A stretch of DNA of 34,007 bases from Arthrobacter antibioticus (GCF_030063205.1 NZ_JASISQ010000008.1:138309-172315), one strand, 5' to 3'; shown: positions 1-8,155, counted from the stretch's first letter. Notes: generated from the sequence alone by a model not told the origin. Made by a program: numbers and translations.

Positions 1-132
1 GCGGGAGAGGTCGCCGCCACCTTCCCCCCCCGGCCCCCGCCCCGTGCCCCGTGGGGGTCCCACCCGGGTGCGGGCGTAGTAATGTTCCGACCCCCACCCG
101 GGTTGGGCACGCCCTCGGATGAAACCGTCGGC
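1..132. other. Intergenic, C-rich, no gene seen
   Basis: No coding frame or RNA gene is recognisable at the left edge. The stretch is very rich in C and contains an 11-bp direct repeat, CCCACCCGGGT, at 59-69 and 93-103. It lies downstream of the leftward gene that ends at 133 and may contain its transcription end, but no clear hairpin with a T tract is seen. Confidence 0.4.
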
Positions 133-1104
133 TCATTGGAGGCCGTTTCGGCGCCGAGCTAACTCCCGTGAGGCCAGAATTCGGCGCTCCAACCATTCCC
201 GTTCGGCTAAATGTTTCCACTCCACCCGCAGAAAGCTCCAGCCCTCCTCCATGAGTTCGCGCTCGCGAAGACGCTCCTCGTAGATAGCATCCTCCGTGCG
301 CTTGTAGGCGAAGTATTTGGTTTTTCCGTCAAACTCCAAGGCTAATTTGATGTCACGCCAGGCACCGTCCACCCGGTAATTGTTTCCCGCAGCCCTCAAC
401 CACACCTGGTATTCCGGCTGGGGAACGTCCATCTCCGCCACTGCCAGCCGCAGGCGGGTCTCACCTGCAGACTCCGAACCAATGCTCAGTGCCTCAAGAA
501 CTCTCCGTGCTGCACGCACTCCCCGCCGGCCAGTCAGCATGCTCAACAGCTGGTGCATGACCTCGAGGCTGGCCCCATTGTGCAGCCCACAATCGCCGAT
601 GATCACGGCCGTGACAAATGACTCCGTACGGGCACAGTCCACAATGGTCTGCTCCAGCCTTGTCACCCTGACAGTTCCGAGCCTGGGGTGCCGGATCTGC
701 TGGTGCGCCCCGGCCTCTAGGGCCCGGCGATGCACCCTCACCCCGGGCACTGCACTGGTTGCTGAGCACGAAGAAGGTGTTGTGACATGGATGATCGCGT
801 CTGCGTTCCATACATAGAGCCCCAACAAACGCGCTGCACTGACGTGACTGTAGAGGGAGTTGCCCCGCGTCGCTTTGAAGTGTGCCGCGATGCGCAGAGC
901 ATCTTTTTCTGATGGAAACTTCCCTTGCCACTGTGCCATTTTGGTGTAGGCGCCATGACGGATCCGCAGCAATAACCCTGATTTCACGGCTGCCGCCAGC
1001 AAACGTGGGCTCAAACCAACACCGGCAAGCTCTGCACTAGTCGCGATGATGGTGCCGGACGGCCAATCATGGTCAATTTTTATGGCAAGTTCTGAGGTTT
1101 CCAT
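133..1104 (-). CDS. AbiEi-like / DUF559-like hypothetical protein
   Basis: A 323-residue protein that starts with ATG. The N-terminal third (about residues 15-110) resembles the winged-helix AbiEi antitoxin-type domain: a start region with 'RIRHGAYTK' followed by 'SHVSAARLLGL'. The C-terminal part (about 225-320) looks like a DUF559/Vsr-like PD-(D/E)XK fold, with 'YRVDGAWRD', 'LALEFDGKTKY' and 'GWSFLRVEW' as candidate nuclease motifs. This combination is common in actinobacteria and is usually annotated as hypothetical or as an AbiEi-domain protein. No AbiEii-type nucleotidyltransferase toxin gene lies next to it, so calling it a toxin-antitoxin module is not justified. The stand-alone role could be DNA binding or DNA cleavage; this is inference. 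The gene reads left, separated from xylB by 174 bp that hold a long inverted repeat. Confidence 0.75.
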   Translation of the reverse strand: METSELAIKIDHDWPSGTIIATSAELAGVGLSPRLLAAAVKSGLLLRIRHGAYTKMAQWQGKFPSEKDALRIAAHFKATRGNSLYSHVSAARLLGLYVWNADAIIHVTTPSSCSATSAVPGVRVHRRALEAGAHQQIRHPRLGTVRVTRLEQTIVDCARTESFVTAVIIGDCGLHNGASLEVMHQLLSMLTGRRGVRAARRVLEALSIGSESAGETRLRLAVAEMDVPQPEYQVWLRAAGNNYRVDGAWRDIKLALEFDGKTKYFAYKRTEDAIYEERLRERELMEEGWSFLRVEWKHLAEREWLERRILASRELARRRNGLQ

Positions 1105-1155
1105 CTTGTAAGCCTTGACCTGTCATGCGCTGAATTCAATGGCACTCCAACGAAC

Positions 1156-1164
1156 TGTGGATAA
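1156..1164 (-). other. Isolated DnaA-box 9-mer
   Basis: TGTGGATAA here is the exact reverse complement of the TTATCCACA DnaA box. It stands alone, so it is probably either chance or a minor DnaA site. Confidence 0.25.
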
Positions 1165-1180
1165 GTCCCGCGCCCCTTAC

Positions 1181-1254
1181 CGCCGACGGCGTGCCATGCT
1201 GGCGGGGGCGTGTGTAACTTCAGGGGCCCTCGCCACGATGGCACGCCGTCGGCG
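1181..1254. repeat. 17-bp perfect inverted repeat downstream of xylB
   Basis: CGCCGACGGCGTGCCAT (1181-1197) is repeated as its exact reverse complement at 1238-1254, separated by 40 bp. On RNA it would give a 17-bp GC-rich stem. It follows the xylulokinase stop codon at 1279 by about 25 bp on the minus strand, so it may end or stabilise the xylB transcript. There is no T tract, so it is not a classical intrinsic terminator; a REP-like element is an alternative. Confidence 0.6.
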
Positions 1255-1278
1255 CGCACCAGTTGTGGAACAGTACCA

Positions 1279-2727
1279 CTACCGCCCGTACACAGCCTTC
1301 CGCGCGGCAACGTATCGCTCACGCACCACGGCGCCCCATTCGCCGTGGGGCATAAAGGACTCCTCGATCCGCCGGCCCCACACTGGCAATACCCCGGTGG
1401 CCGCCCACGCCGCCTGCCTAGCCGCACCCAGAGCCACGTATTCTCGCGGCTCGGGAACATCCACGGGCACACCGAATACAGTTGCTGCCGCCTCACGCAG
1501 CGCCCGGGACTTTGCCCCACCACCAATAAGGAGGACGCGCTTCACAGGAACATTGAAGGCGGCCAGCGAGTCCAGCGCATCCGCCAATGAGTTCAACACG
1601 GCCAGCACGGAAGCCCTGGCCATATTTTCGGGGGTCATATTGGAGCGGGTCAGGCCAACCATGGATCCTGTGGCATCGGGCAGATTGGGCGTCCGTTCGC
1701 CATCGAGATAGGGCAGCAGCGTCATCCCTCCCGCATCGGGTGCGGCCGCGAGCGCGAGCCGGTCAAACTCGGCCAAGTCCACGTCGAGCATGGCAGCACC
1801 TGCCACCATGACACGGGCCGCATTGATGGTCGCCTGGAGCGGCAGGTGCCGTCCCGTAGCGTCCGCAAATCCTGCAAGTTGGCCGGATATATCGCGCACT
1901 GGGTCCTCTGAGACGGTAAATACGGTTCCGGAGGTTCCGATCGAAACTACGATCTCCCCCGGCTCCAGTTCCAGACCCAGGGCCGCACCAGCATTGTCCC
2001 CCATACCGGCACCTACGACGGCGGCACCTGCCCCCCAGCGCGGCAGCAGCATTCCAGCGGTTGCGTTAGGCGCAAGCACAGTAGGGAGCAGCGGAACCCG
2101 GCCAAAGAACCTCTTCAGCAGCTCCGGGTGATATTCATTGCTCAACGCATCAAAATAAGCTGTGCCCGTGGCATCACTTCGATCCGTGCTCCATGCCCCT
2201 GACAGTTGGAGGTTCAACCAATCGTGCGGTAAGCCGACGGTTTTTAGACGCGCAGCGGCCTCTGGAGAGTTTTTTGTCAACCACGCCAGTTTGGTCAAGG
2301 TAAAGGAAGCTACGGGGAGTAAATTGACCGCCTCCATCCACTCATTGGCGCCCAGCGCAGAAACCATAGCCTCGGCTTCCTCTGCACTGCGCACATCGTT
2401 CCACAGCAAGGCATCGTGGACTGGTTCGTTGTCCTCGTCAACACCCACCATTCCGTGCTGCTGGGCGGCAACTGAGACTCCGGCAACCCGCTGTCCCAGA
2501 GCTGCAATGCCTGCCTCTTCCCAGGCGACCTCTAGTGCCGATGTCCACAGGTGTGGGTCAATGAACGTCCCATCTGGATGTGCCGCGGCGCCGGTGGCCA
2601 CTTGGGACCCCGTGGCCAGATCAACTGCCACGACTTTGCAGGACTGCGTAGAGGAATCAACCCCCACCACCAGGTCCCCCACGGGGAGGGCGTCTGCGTT
2701 GGCAGCTGATTGAGCGGCGGCGCTCAT
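1279..2727 (-). CDS. xylB: Xylulokinase (FGGY family)
   Basis: A 482-residue FGGY carbohydrate kinase predicted to phosphorylate D-xylulose to D-xylulose 5-phosphate, feeding the pentose phosphate pathway. The first ATPase domain begins with 'VGVDSSTQSCK' (21-31); the substrate-side motif 'QQHG' is at 89-92; 'GMGDNAG' (241-247) carries the Asp expected to be the catalytic base; 'VSIGTSGTVF' and the C-terminal 'LLIGGGAKS' complete the ATP-binding fold. The length matches the family. The ATG overlaps the stop codon of the upstream regulator by 4 bp (ATGA), so the two genes are translationally coupled. The neighbouring polyol dehydrogenase and transporter suggest that xylulose is made here from xylitol or D-arabitol. 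FGGY substrate specificity is hard to read from sequence alone, so a related ketose is possible. Confidence 0.9.
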   Translation of the reverse strand: MSAAAQSAANADALPVGDLVVGVDSSTQSCKVVAVDLATGSQVATGAAAHPDGTFIDPHLWTSALEVAWEEAGIAALGQRVAGVSVAAQQHGMVGVDEDNEPVHDALLWNDVRSAEEAEAMVSALGANEWMEAVNLLPVASFTLTKLAWLTKNSPEAAARLKTVGLPHDWLNLQLSGAWSTDRSDATGTAYFDALSNEYHPELLKRFFGRVPLLPTVLAPNATAGMLLPRWGAGAAVVGAGMGDNAGAALGLELEPGEIVVSIGTSGTVFTVSEDPVRDISGQLAGFADATGRHLPLQATINAARVMVAGAAMLDVDLAEFDRLALAAAPDAGGMTLLPYLDGERTPNLPDATGSMVGLTRSNMTPENMARASVLAVLNSLADALDSLAAFNVPVKRVLLIGGGAKSRALREAAATVFGVPVDVPEPREYVALGAARQAAWAATGVLPVWGRRIEESFMPHGEWGAVVRERYVAARKAVYGR

Positions 2728-3677
2728 GCGGACACCACATCATTATCGCCGGCAGCCTGCAGGGCATGAGCCAGTGATTCATCCACTACAAGGGTGTGGA
2801 TGATCCCAGCCGCCAGACAAGCACGCACAGCCTCGGCACGCACAGCTCCCTGAGCAACGGCAATAACCTTGGGGGTACGCTGAAGCTGCTCTAATGTGAC
2901 AGAGAGAACCCGGGCATCGAGTTCAGCCGCCACGGCCGTTCCGTCTGCAGCTATGAGCCGGCCGGAACATTCTGCGACCGCACCCTGATCGATCCCGTCT
3001 TGGCGCACGGCATTGTCCACACGGTCCCAGACGGTCGAAAGGTTTGGCGCCCAGGCACCGATGGCCACAACCGCAAGGTCCAATGAATCTGCCTTCCGCA
3101 TGGCATCGGCAATTTCCGGTTGGCGGCGCAGACCTGATGCTGTAGCTGCGCTATCAACCACCAGCGGAGCCCACATGGGCCAGGTCTTCCCCCCACCAAC
3201 TCGCCCCAAACGCTGAATGAGGTCTAAGGGATTGCCCCCACCAGGAACGGGTAGCGCCCCTGCAAGTTGAACAATGTTGCAGCGGGGTAGCTCCAGCACG
3301 TGTCTTGCCGCCAGGTCCAGGGTCCGCGACCACGAGATACCCACGCTCATTCCGGTCCGTGCCTCTCGCATCAACTCCTCAGCCACTGCATGGGCCTGCA
3401 GGTCACGCTGTTGAAAGTCGTCATCAACTGTCTTAACCACCACTACCCGCCGAAGACCGAGAGTTGCTGCGAGCGCCTCCGTGTCAATTGTTACAGGCGC
3501 TCCGGGCATTCGGATTTCGATGTGAACAATCCCAGCCGCACGCGCCTCATCAAGGAAACGTGCCACCTGAAACCGCGAGATTCCGTGCTCATCGGCGATT
3601 TCAACCTTGGATTGACTTTCAAGGTAGTAGGCCCGCCCAATACGGGCGAGCAGCTCTTCATGAGAAATGTCGGGCAC
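2724..3677 (-). CDS. SorC/DeoR-family sugar-binding transcriptional regulator
   Basis: A 317-residue regulator with a GTG start, preceded by a good Shine-Dalgarno (GGAAGG, 6 nt spacer). The N-terminal helix-turn-helix is at about residues 8-50 ('KVEIADEHGISRFQVARFL'). The remainder is the SorC effector-binding domain, related to sugar-phosphate isomerases, with 'VGISWSRTL' around residue 110-120. It presumably senses a phosphorylated sugar made by the pathway, as SorC/DeoR regulators do. It is co-transcribed with xylB (4-bp overlap) and divergent from the transporter genes. Four copies of a CTCAAATGAG-type motif lie in the divergent region and are the likely operators. Whether it acts as repressor or activator cannot be told from sequence. 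Confidence 0.88.
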   Translation of the reverse strand: MPDISHEELLARIGRAYYLESQSKVEIADEHGISRFQVARFLDEARAAGIVHIEIRMPGAPVTIDTEALAATLGLRRVVVVKTVDDDFQQRDLQAHAVAEELMREARTGMSVGISWSRTLDLAARHVLELPRCNIVQLAGALPVPGGGNPLDLIQRLGRVGGGKTWPMWAPLVVDSAATASGLRRQPEIADAMRKADSLDLAVVAIGAWAPNLSTVWDRVDNAVRQDGIDQGAVAECSGRLIAADGTAVAAELDARVLSVTLEQLQRTPKVIAVAQGAVRAEAVRACLAAGIIHTLVVDESLAHALQAAGDNDVVSA

Positions 3678-3696
3678 TGTGCGCCTTCCTGAGAAT

Positions 3697-3784
3697 TACA
3701 TTTGAGCGATTGCTATTGCTCAAATGAGTATATATGACTAGAGTCACTTAACAAATGAGCAAGATCATGTTCTCAAATGAGCAA
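3697..3784. promoter_or_regulatory. Four-site operator array between regulator and transporter
   Basis: Near-palindromic copies related to TTGCTCAAATGAGCAA occur four times: centred near 3701.5 (seen as CATTTGAG on the plus strand), 3723.5 (CTCAAATGAG), 3754.5 (AACAAATGAG) and 3776.5 (CTCAAATGAG). Centre spacings are 22, 31 and 22 bp, close to whole helical turns. Candidate promoters fall inside the array: minus strand TTGTTA (complement of 3749-3754) and TATACT (complement of 3727-3732) with a 16-bp spacer; plus strand TTGCTC (3716-3721) and TAGAGT (3739-3744) with a 17-bp spacer. The SorC-type regulator is the likely binder (inference from position and repetition). Confidence 0.65.
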
Positions 3785-3802
3785 CGAGATTGAGAGTGAC
3801 CA

Positions 3803-5221
3803 ATGAAGTTCCCCCCATTCCGCGCCCCGAAGGCATCCCCACGCGACAGTCACAGCGACAGTCACAATCACCACCGCTCGGGCCACCGGGTAGCGAAATT
3901 TTTGGCCGTTGCTGCGGCAGCCGCCCTGGCCTTAGGCGGCTGCGCGCCAAAGGGCTCCACTCAGGACACCCTTGTTGTTGCCATTGTGGCGAACCCGCAG
4001 ATGAAGGACGCTGTCTCCTTGCAGGATGACTTCAAATCCAAACATCCCAATGTCAATGTCAAGTTCGTGACCCTGCCCGAGAATGAAGCCAGGGCCAAAA
4101 TTACAGCATCGGTGGCTACCGGTGGGGGCGAATTCGACGTGGTTATGATCTCCAACTATGAAACCGAAATGTGGGCCAAAAATGGCTGGATCGAGAACCT
4201 CCAGCCTCTCGCCGATGCCACCGCAGGCTACGACACTGCCGACTTCATCCCCACCATCAAGGACGCCCTGAGCTATCAGGATGACATGTACTCGGTACCC
4301 TTCTATGGGGAATCATCCTTCCTGGTCTACCGTGAGGACCTGTTCAAGGAAGCTGGCATCACCATGCCGGAACACCCCACATGGGACCAGATTGGCGCAA
4401 TTGCGCGCAAACTCAATGACCCCTCTAAAGACTTCGCCGGCATCTGCCTGCGCGGATTAGCCGGCTGGGGCGAAGTCATGGCACCCCTGGGCACAGTTAT
4501 CAACACCTACGGCGGCCAGTGGTTCGATAAGGACTGGAACGCCAGGCTGGATTCCCCTGAGGTCAACGCCGCCGTCACAGACTATGTAGACCTACTCCAC
4601 GATGCCGGCCAGCCCGGCGCAGCAACCAGCGGTTACGGCGACTGCATCACCCGCTACAGCCAAGGCAAGGCCGCCATGTGGTACGACGCCACGGCCATGG
4701 TGTCCAGCATTGAAGACCCCGCATCATCCCTGGTTGCCGGTAAGTCACAGTATGCCCCTGCTCCCGTGAAAAATACGGAATCGGCCGGCTGGCTTTACAG
4801 CTGGTCATTGGCTATCCCAACTACCACTAAGCATAAAGACATAGCGTGGGACTTCATCTCTTGGATGACCAACAAGGACTACATCAAGTTAGTGGGCAAG
4901 AAGATTGGGTGGGAACGCGTCCCCCCTGGCAGCCGTCAATCTACCTATGAAATCCCAGAATATGCCGCCGTGGCCAAGGCCTACGCCAAGCCCACCCTGG
5001 ATGCCATGTATGGCGCCAAGCAGGATACCTCCATGGTCAATCCCGTGCCTTATCCGGGGCTGCAATTTGTGGGAATTCCCGAATTCCAAGACCTGGGCAC
5101 CCGGGTCAGCCAGCAAATCTCTGCCGCCATTGCCGGGCAGAAATCAGTTGATGAAGCACTGAACCAGGCTCAGCAATATGCCCTGCCTGTTGCGCAGTCA
5201 TACCAAGAAGGAGGCAAGTAG
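3803..5221 (+). CDS. Sugar/polyol ABC transporter substrate-binding lipoprotein
   Basis: A 472-residue family-1 extracellular solute-binding protein. A type II signal peptide ends in the lipobox 'LALGGC', with Cys47 as the lipidation site. The n-region before it is unusually long (about 30 residues, His/Ser rich) and contains a duplicated segment, but no other start codon between 3803 and the hydrophobic stretch fits, so the ATG is kept. The mature part has the 'NVNVKFVTLPENEARAKI' strand and the 'FDVVMISNYE' pattern typical of mannitol/sorbitol-type binding proteins (SmoE-like). It heads an operon with two permeases and a dehydrogenase, and its stop overlaps the next start by 1 bp. Its substrate is probably a sugar alcohol. 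Confidence 0.88.
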   Translation: MKFPPFRAPKASPRDSHSDSHNHHRSGHRVAKFLAVAAAAALALGGCAPKGSTQDTLVVAIVANPQMKDAVSLQDDFKSKHPNVNVKFVTLPENEARAKITASVATGGGEFDVVMISNYETEMWAKNGWIENLQPLADATAGYDTADFIPTIKDALSYQDDMYSVPFYGESSFLVYREDLFKEAGITMPEHPTWDQIGAIARKLNDPSKDFAGICLRGLAGWGEVMAPLGTVINTYGGQWFDKDWNARLDSPEVNAAVTDYVDLLHDAGQPGAATSGYGDCITRYSQGKAAMWYDATAMVSSIEDPASSLVAGKSQYAPAPVKNTESAGWLYSWSLAIPTTTKHKDIAWDFISWMTNKDYIKLVGKKIGWERVPPGSRQSTYEIPEYAAVAKAYAKPTLDAMYGAKQDTSMVNPVPYPGLQFVGIPEFQDLGTRVSQQISAAIAGQKSVDEALNQAQQYALPVAQSYQEGGK

Positions 5222-6183
5222 TGGCTACCACTTTGGTTGATCAACACAACCTCAAAGAACACAACCGTAAACAAAATAATCGCAAGAGCGCTAAGGACAG
5301 CTCCGGCATGTCCAAGGCGGAGGGCTGGCGCCGTCGCGGTCCACTACTACCGGCTTTGATCTTCACGATTGTCATTACCCAGCTGCCTTTCCTGGTCACC
5401 ATTTGGTACTCGCTGCGCAACTGGAACCTGTTGCGCCCTGATGGCAACCAGTTCACCGGGCTGCAAAATTATGTGGACATTTTCATGGACTCCACCTTTC
5501 GCAGCTCGGCACTGAACAGCATCGTCATCACGTTGGGCTGCGTCTTCTTCGCCATGATTCTTGGGATCATCTTCGCTCTCCTCCTTGACCGCAAGTTTCG
5601 AGGCCAGGGCGTGGTACGCACCATGCTCATCACACCCTTTTTGATCATGCCCGTGGCTGGCGCTACTTTGTGGAGTATCTCCATGCTCAACCCAAGCTTC
5701 GGTTTGGTGAACTGGGTGATCTCGCTGGTGGGGATTCCGCCGGTCGATTGGACGGCGTCGCACCCCATCATTTCAATCCTGATGGCGCTGGTGTGGCAGT
5801 GGACCCCGTTCACCATGCTGCTGGTGCTGGCTGGCTTGCAGTCCCAACCCAAGGATGTACTGGAGGCCGCGCAGATCGATGGTGCCAGCTGGACCAAGAC
5901 GTTCCTGTGGGTCACGTTGCCCCAACTGCGCCGCTACATTGAGCTGGGTGTGCTGTTGGGCACCATTTATGTTGTCAACACCTTTGACCAGATTTACCTC
6001 ATGACGGCCGGCGGTCCGGGCACTGCCAGCGCTAACTTGCCGTTCTACATTTATCAGCGGGCATTTTTGGGCTTCGATATTGGCCAGGCAGCTGCGATGG
6101 GTGTTGTGGTTGTCATCGCCACGATCATCATCGCCACCTTCGCCCTTCGCCTGATCTTCCGCAGCTTTGACGCAAAGGACTAA
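5221..6183 (+). CDS. Sugar ABC transporter permease (MalF-like)
   Basis: A 320-residue inner-membrane permease with a GTG start whose first base is shared with the previous stop; the SD AAGGAGG lies just upstream. About six transmembrane segments follow a basic N-terminal tail of some 45 residues. The cytoplasmic EAA loop that contacts the ATPase is visible as 'LEAAQIDGASWTKTFLWV' around residue 220. It pairs with the next permease to form the channel of a polyol importer. No ATPase gene is present in the cluster, so a shared MsiK-type ATPase encoded elsewhere is expected, as is usual in actinobacteria. Confidence 0.9.
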   Translation: MATTLVDQHNLKEHNRKQNNRKSAKDSSGMSKAEGWRRRGPLLPALIFTIVITQLPFLVTIWYSLRNWNLLRPDGNQFTGLQNYVDIFMDSTFRSSALNSIVITLGCVFFAMILGIIFALLLDRKFRGQGVVRTMLITPFLIMPVAGATLWSISMLNPSFGLVNWVISLVGIPPVDWTASHPIISILMALVWQWTPFTMLLVLAGLQSQPKDVLEAAQIDGASWTKTFLWVTLPQLRRYIELGVLLGTIYVVNTFDQIYLMTAGGPGTASANLPFYIYQRAFLGFDIGQAAAMGVVVVIATIIIATFALRLIFRSFDAKD

Positions 6184-6186
6184 GCC

Positions 6187-7074
6187 GTGACCACTACCCC
6201 CATTGACCCTGCCCCCAATTCCTCTAGCGAAAAGTCCGCTGAGCGAAAGTCCCGTGAAGTACGACGGCGTTTCACCGGTTCCGCTATCACTACAGTTACA
6301 TGGCTGCTTGCGTTTGTTTTCTTCGCACCGGTGATCTGGCTTGTTATGACGGCTTTCAAGCCCGAATCGGCTGCCGCGTCAAACCCGCCAGTTTTCTTTT
6401 TTGTCCCCACCTTCGAGCAATTCGAGGCGGTGCTGAGCAACGGGGCGGGAGCGTACTTCCTGAATTCGTTGATCGCCACAGGTGTCTCCACAATTCTTGT
6501 TGTGTTGTTGGCCGTCCCGGCCGCCTACGCGGTGAGCATCCGTCCAGTAAAGAAGACCTCAGACGTATTGTTCTTCTTCATCTCAACCAAAATGCTTCCG
6601 GTCGTGGCAGTGATCATGCCCATCTATGTGATCGCCGGACAGCTGAAGGTCTTGGACAACATCGGCACGCTGGTGGTTTTGTACACGGCTATGAACCTGC
6701 CCATCGCCGTCTGGATGATGCGATCCTTCTTCCAGGAAGTACCAGCCGAAGTCCTCGAAGCCGCTTCAATGGACGGTGCCGGGCTCATCAAGACACTGCG
6801 CACCATCTTGATCCCCATGGTCACACCAGGGCTTGCTGCCACCGCCCTAATTTGCGTTATTTTTGCGTGGAATGAATTCTTCTTCGCGCTGAACCTCACA
6901 GCGGCCAACGCCTCCACAGTGCCTGTTTTCCTTGTCTCCCAAATGACAAGTGAGGGTTTATTCTTGGCTAAACTCTCAGCCGCTTCGGTTCTGGCGTCAT
7001 TGCCGGTGGTCATTGCAGGCTGGGTGGCACAAAAGCAGCTTGTCCGCGGGCTCTCCATGGGTGCAGTGAAATAA
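6187..7074 (+). CDS. Carbohydrate ABC transporter permease (MalG-like)
   Basis: A 295-residue second permease with a GTG start, 3 bp after the preceding stop codon. It has about six transmembrane helices and the EAA loop 'LEAASMDGAGLIKTLRTI' around residue 195. It is most like SmoG/MtlG-type permeases of sorbitol/mannitol importers. The hydrophilic Ser/Lys/Arg-rich N-terminus (about 30 residues) is cytoplasmic. It is tightly coupled to its neighbours, with 3 bp on each side, so it belongs to one polycistronic mRNA. Confidence 0.9.
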   Translation: MTTTPIDPAPNSSSEKSAERKSREVRRRFTGSAITTVTWLLAFVFFAPVIWLVMTAFKPESAAASNPPVFFFVPTFEQFEAVLSNGAGAYFLNSLIATGVSTILVVLLAVPAAYAVSIRPVKKTSDVLFFFISTKMLPVVAVIMPIYVIAGQLKVLDNIGTLVVLYTAMNLPIAVWMMRSFFQEVPAEVLEAASMDGAGLIKTLRTILIPMVTPGLAATALICVIFAWNEFFFALNLTAANASTVPVFLVSQMTSEGLFLAKLSAASVLASLPVVIAGWVAQKQLVRGLSMGAVK

Positions 7075-7077
7075 GCT

Positions 7078-8115
7078 ATGAAAAGTCAACAGATATTAGT
7101 GGACCATGTGCCTGAAACCATGAGAGCTTGCGTACTAGTTCGCCGTGGGGAATTGCGCACCGAACAGCGCCCGGTTCCAGTTCCCGGCCCGGGTGAGGTG
7201 CTAGTGCGGATCACTTCCGTTGGCGTCTGCGGCTCGGACACTCACTACTACACGGATGGGCGGATCGGAGCGTTCGTTGTCCAGGAGCCGCTTGTTCTTG
7301 GCCACGAACCCGCTGGGGTCATTGTGGGGCTCGGTCAAGGCGTGCGCGATCTCGCTGCGGGTCAGCGTGTCTCGCTGGAGCCGGGCATTCCGGACCCTTT
7401 ATCAAAGCAGTCACTTTCAGGCTGCTACAACCTGGACCCGGGGGTCCGGTTCTTTGCTACACCTCCCATTGACGGGGTGTTCTGCGAATACGTGGTACAC
7501 CCGAGCGCGTTCTGCCACCCGGTACCGGATTCTCTTTCAGATGATGCAGCGGCCCTCCTTGAGCCTCTGAGTGTGGCTTTGGCAGCACGAGCCGCCGGGC
7601 AGATTCAGATTGGTGATTCGGTATTGGTGGCTGGAGCCGGCCCCATTGGCTTGCTCATTTCAAAGGTTGCCCAGTTGGCAGGGGCACGTGTCACCCTGAC
7701 GGACGTGCGGGCCGAACGGCTCAGTGCAGGAGAAACATACGGGGTTCTGCATACTTTTACTGCGGGCGAGCAACCGTCCGTAGAGCCAGAGTTTGACGTT
7801 TTCATCGATGCCAGCGGTGCCGAACAGGCCATTTTGGGGGGATTGGCCCGCTTAGCTCCTCGCGGACGTTGCGTATTGGTTGGTATGGGGGCGGACACTA
7901 TTGCACTTCCTGTGCCGTTAGTCCAGGGCAGGGAGCTGCGCATTACGGGCACATTCCGTTATGCGAATACGTGGCCAACGGCCATTGCACTGGCAGCCTC
8001 CGGCCAGATTGATCTTGACGGGCTTGTCACCTCTTGCCATAGCCTCGATGACGTCGAGGCGGCACTCACAGCAGGCGCCAACCCCGGCGCATTGAAAGCT
8101 ATGGTCCACCCCTGA
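7078..8115 (+). CDS. Zinc-dependent polyol dehydrogenase (sorbitol/xylitol dehydrogenase-like MDR)
   Basis: A 345-residue medium-chain dehydrogenase predicted to oxidise a polyol to a ketose with NAD+. Catalytic zinc ligands are visible: Cys51 in 'GVCGSDTHYY', the His76-Glu77 pair in 'LGHEPAG', and the later Glu in 'ALLEPLSVAL'. A Rossmann motif 'VAGAGPIGLLISKVAQLAGA' follows. The lobe that holds four Cys for structural zinc in many bacterial homologues retains only one here (Cys116, in 'SGCYNLDPGVRFFATPP'), as in animal sorbitol dehydrogenases. An in-frame ATG at 7120 would give a shorter form; the ATG at 7078 lies 3 bp after the permease stop. With xylulokinase opposite, xylitol or D-arabitol to xylulose is the best guess; sorbitol to fructose is the alternative. 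Confidence 0.88.
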   Translation: MKSQQILVDHVPETMRACVLVRRGELRTEQRPVPVPGPGEVLVRITSVGVCGSDTHYYTDGRIGAFVVQEPLVLGHEPAGVIVGLGQGVRDLAAGQRVSLEPGIPDPLSKQSLSGCYNLDPGVRFFATPPIDGVFCEYVVHPSAFCHPVPDSLSDDAAALLEPLSVALAARAAGQIQIGDSVLVAGAGPIGLLISKVAQLAGARVTLTDVRAERLSAGETYGVLHTFTAGEQPSVEPEFDVFIDASGAEQAILGGLARLAPRGRCVLVGMGADTIALPVPLVQGRELRITGTFRYANTWPTAIALAASGQIDLDGLVTSCHSLDDVEAALTAGANPGALKAMVHP

Positions 8116-8127
8116 TACGCACTGCTT

Positions 8128-8155
8128 GGTTGAGGAAGGGAAGGTTTCCTCAACC
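8128..8155. terminator. Convergent hairpin, probable bidirectional terminator
   Basis: GGTTGAGGAA (8128-8137) pairs with TTCCTCAACC (8146-8155) around an 8-nt loop, between the convergent dehydrogenase (ends 8115) and MoaD-like gene (ends 8150). There is no T tract, so it may only protect 3' ends. Confidence 0.5.

Noticed and set aside
3300-3727. Two plus-strand frames within the SorC-type regulator
   Set aside because: They are antisense shadows of a recognised regulator and run into the operator region.
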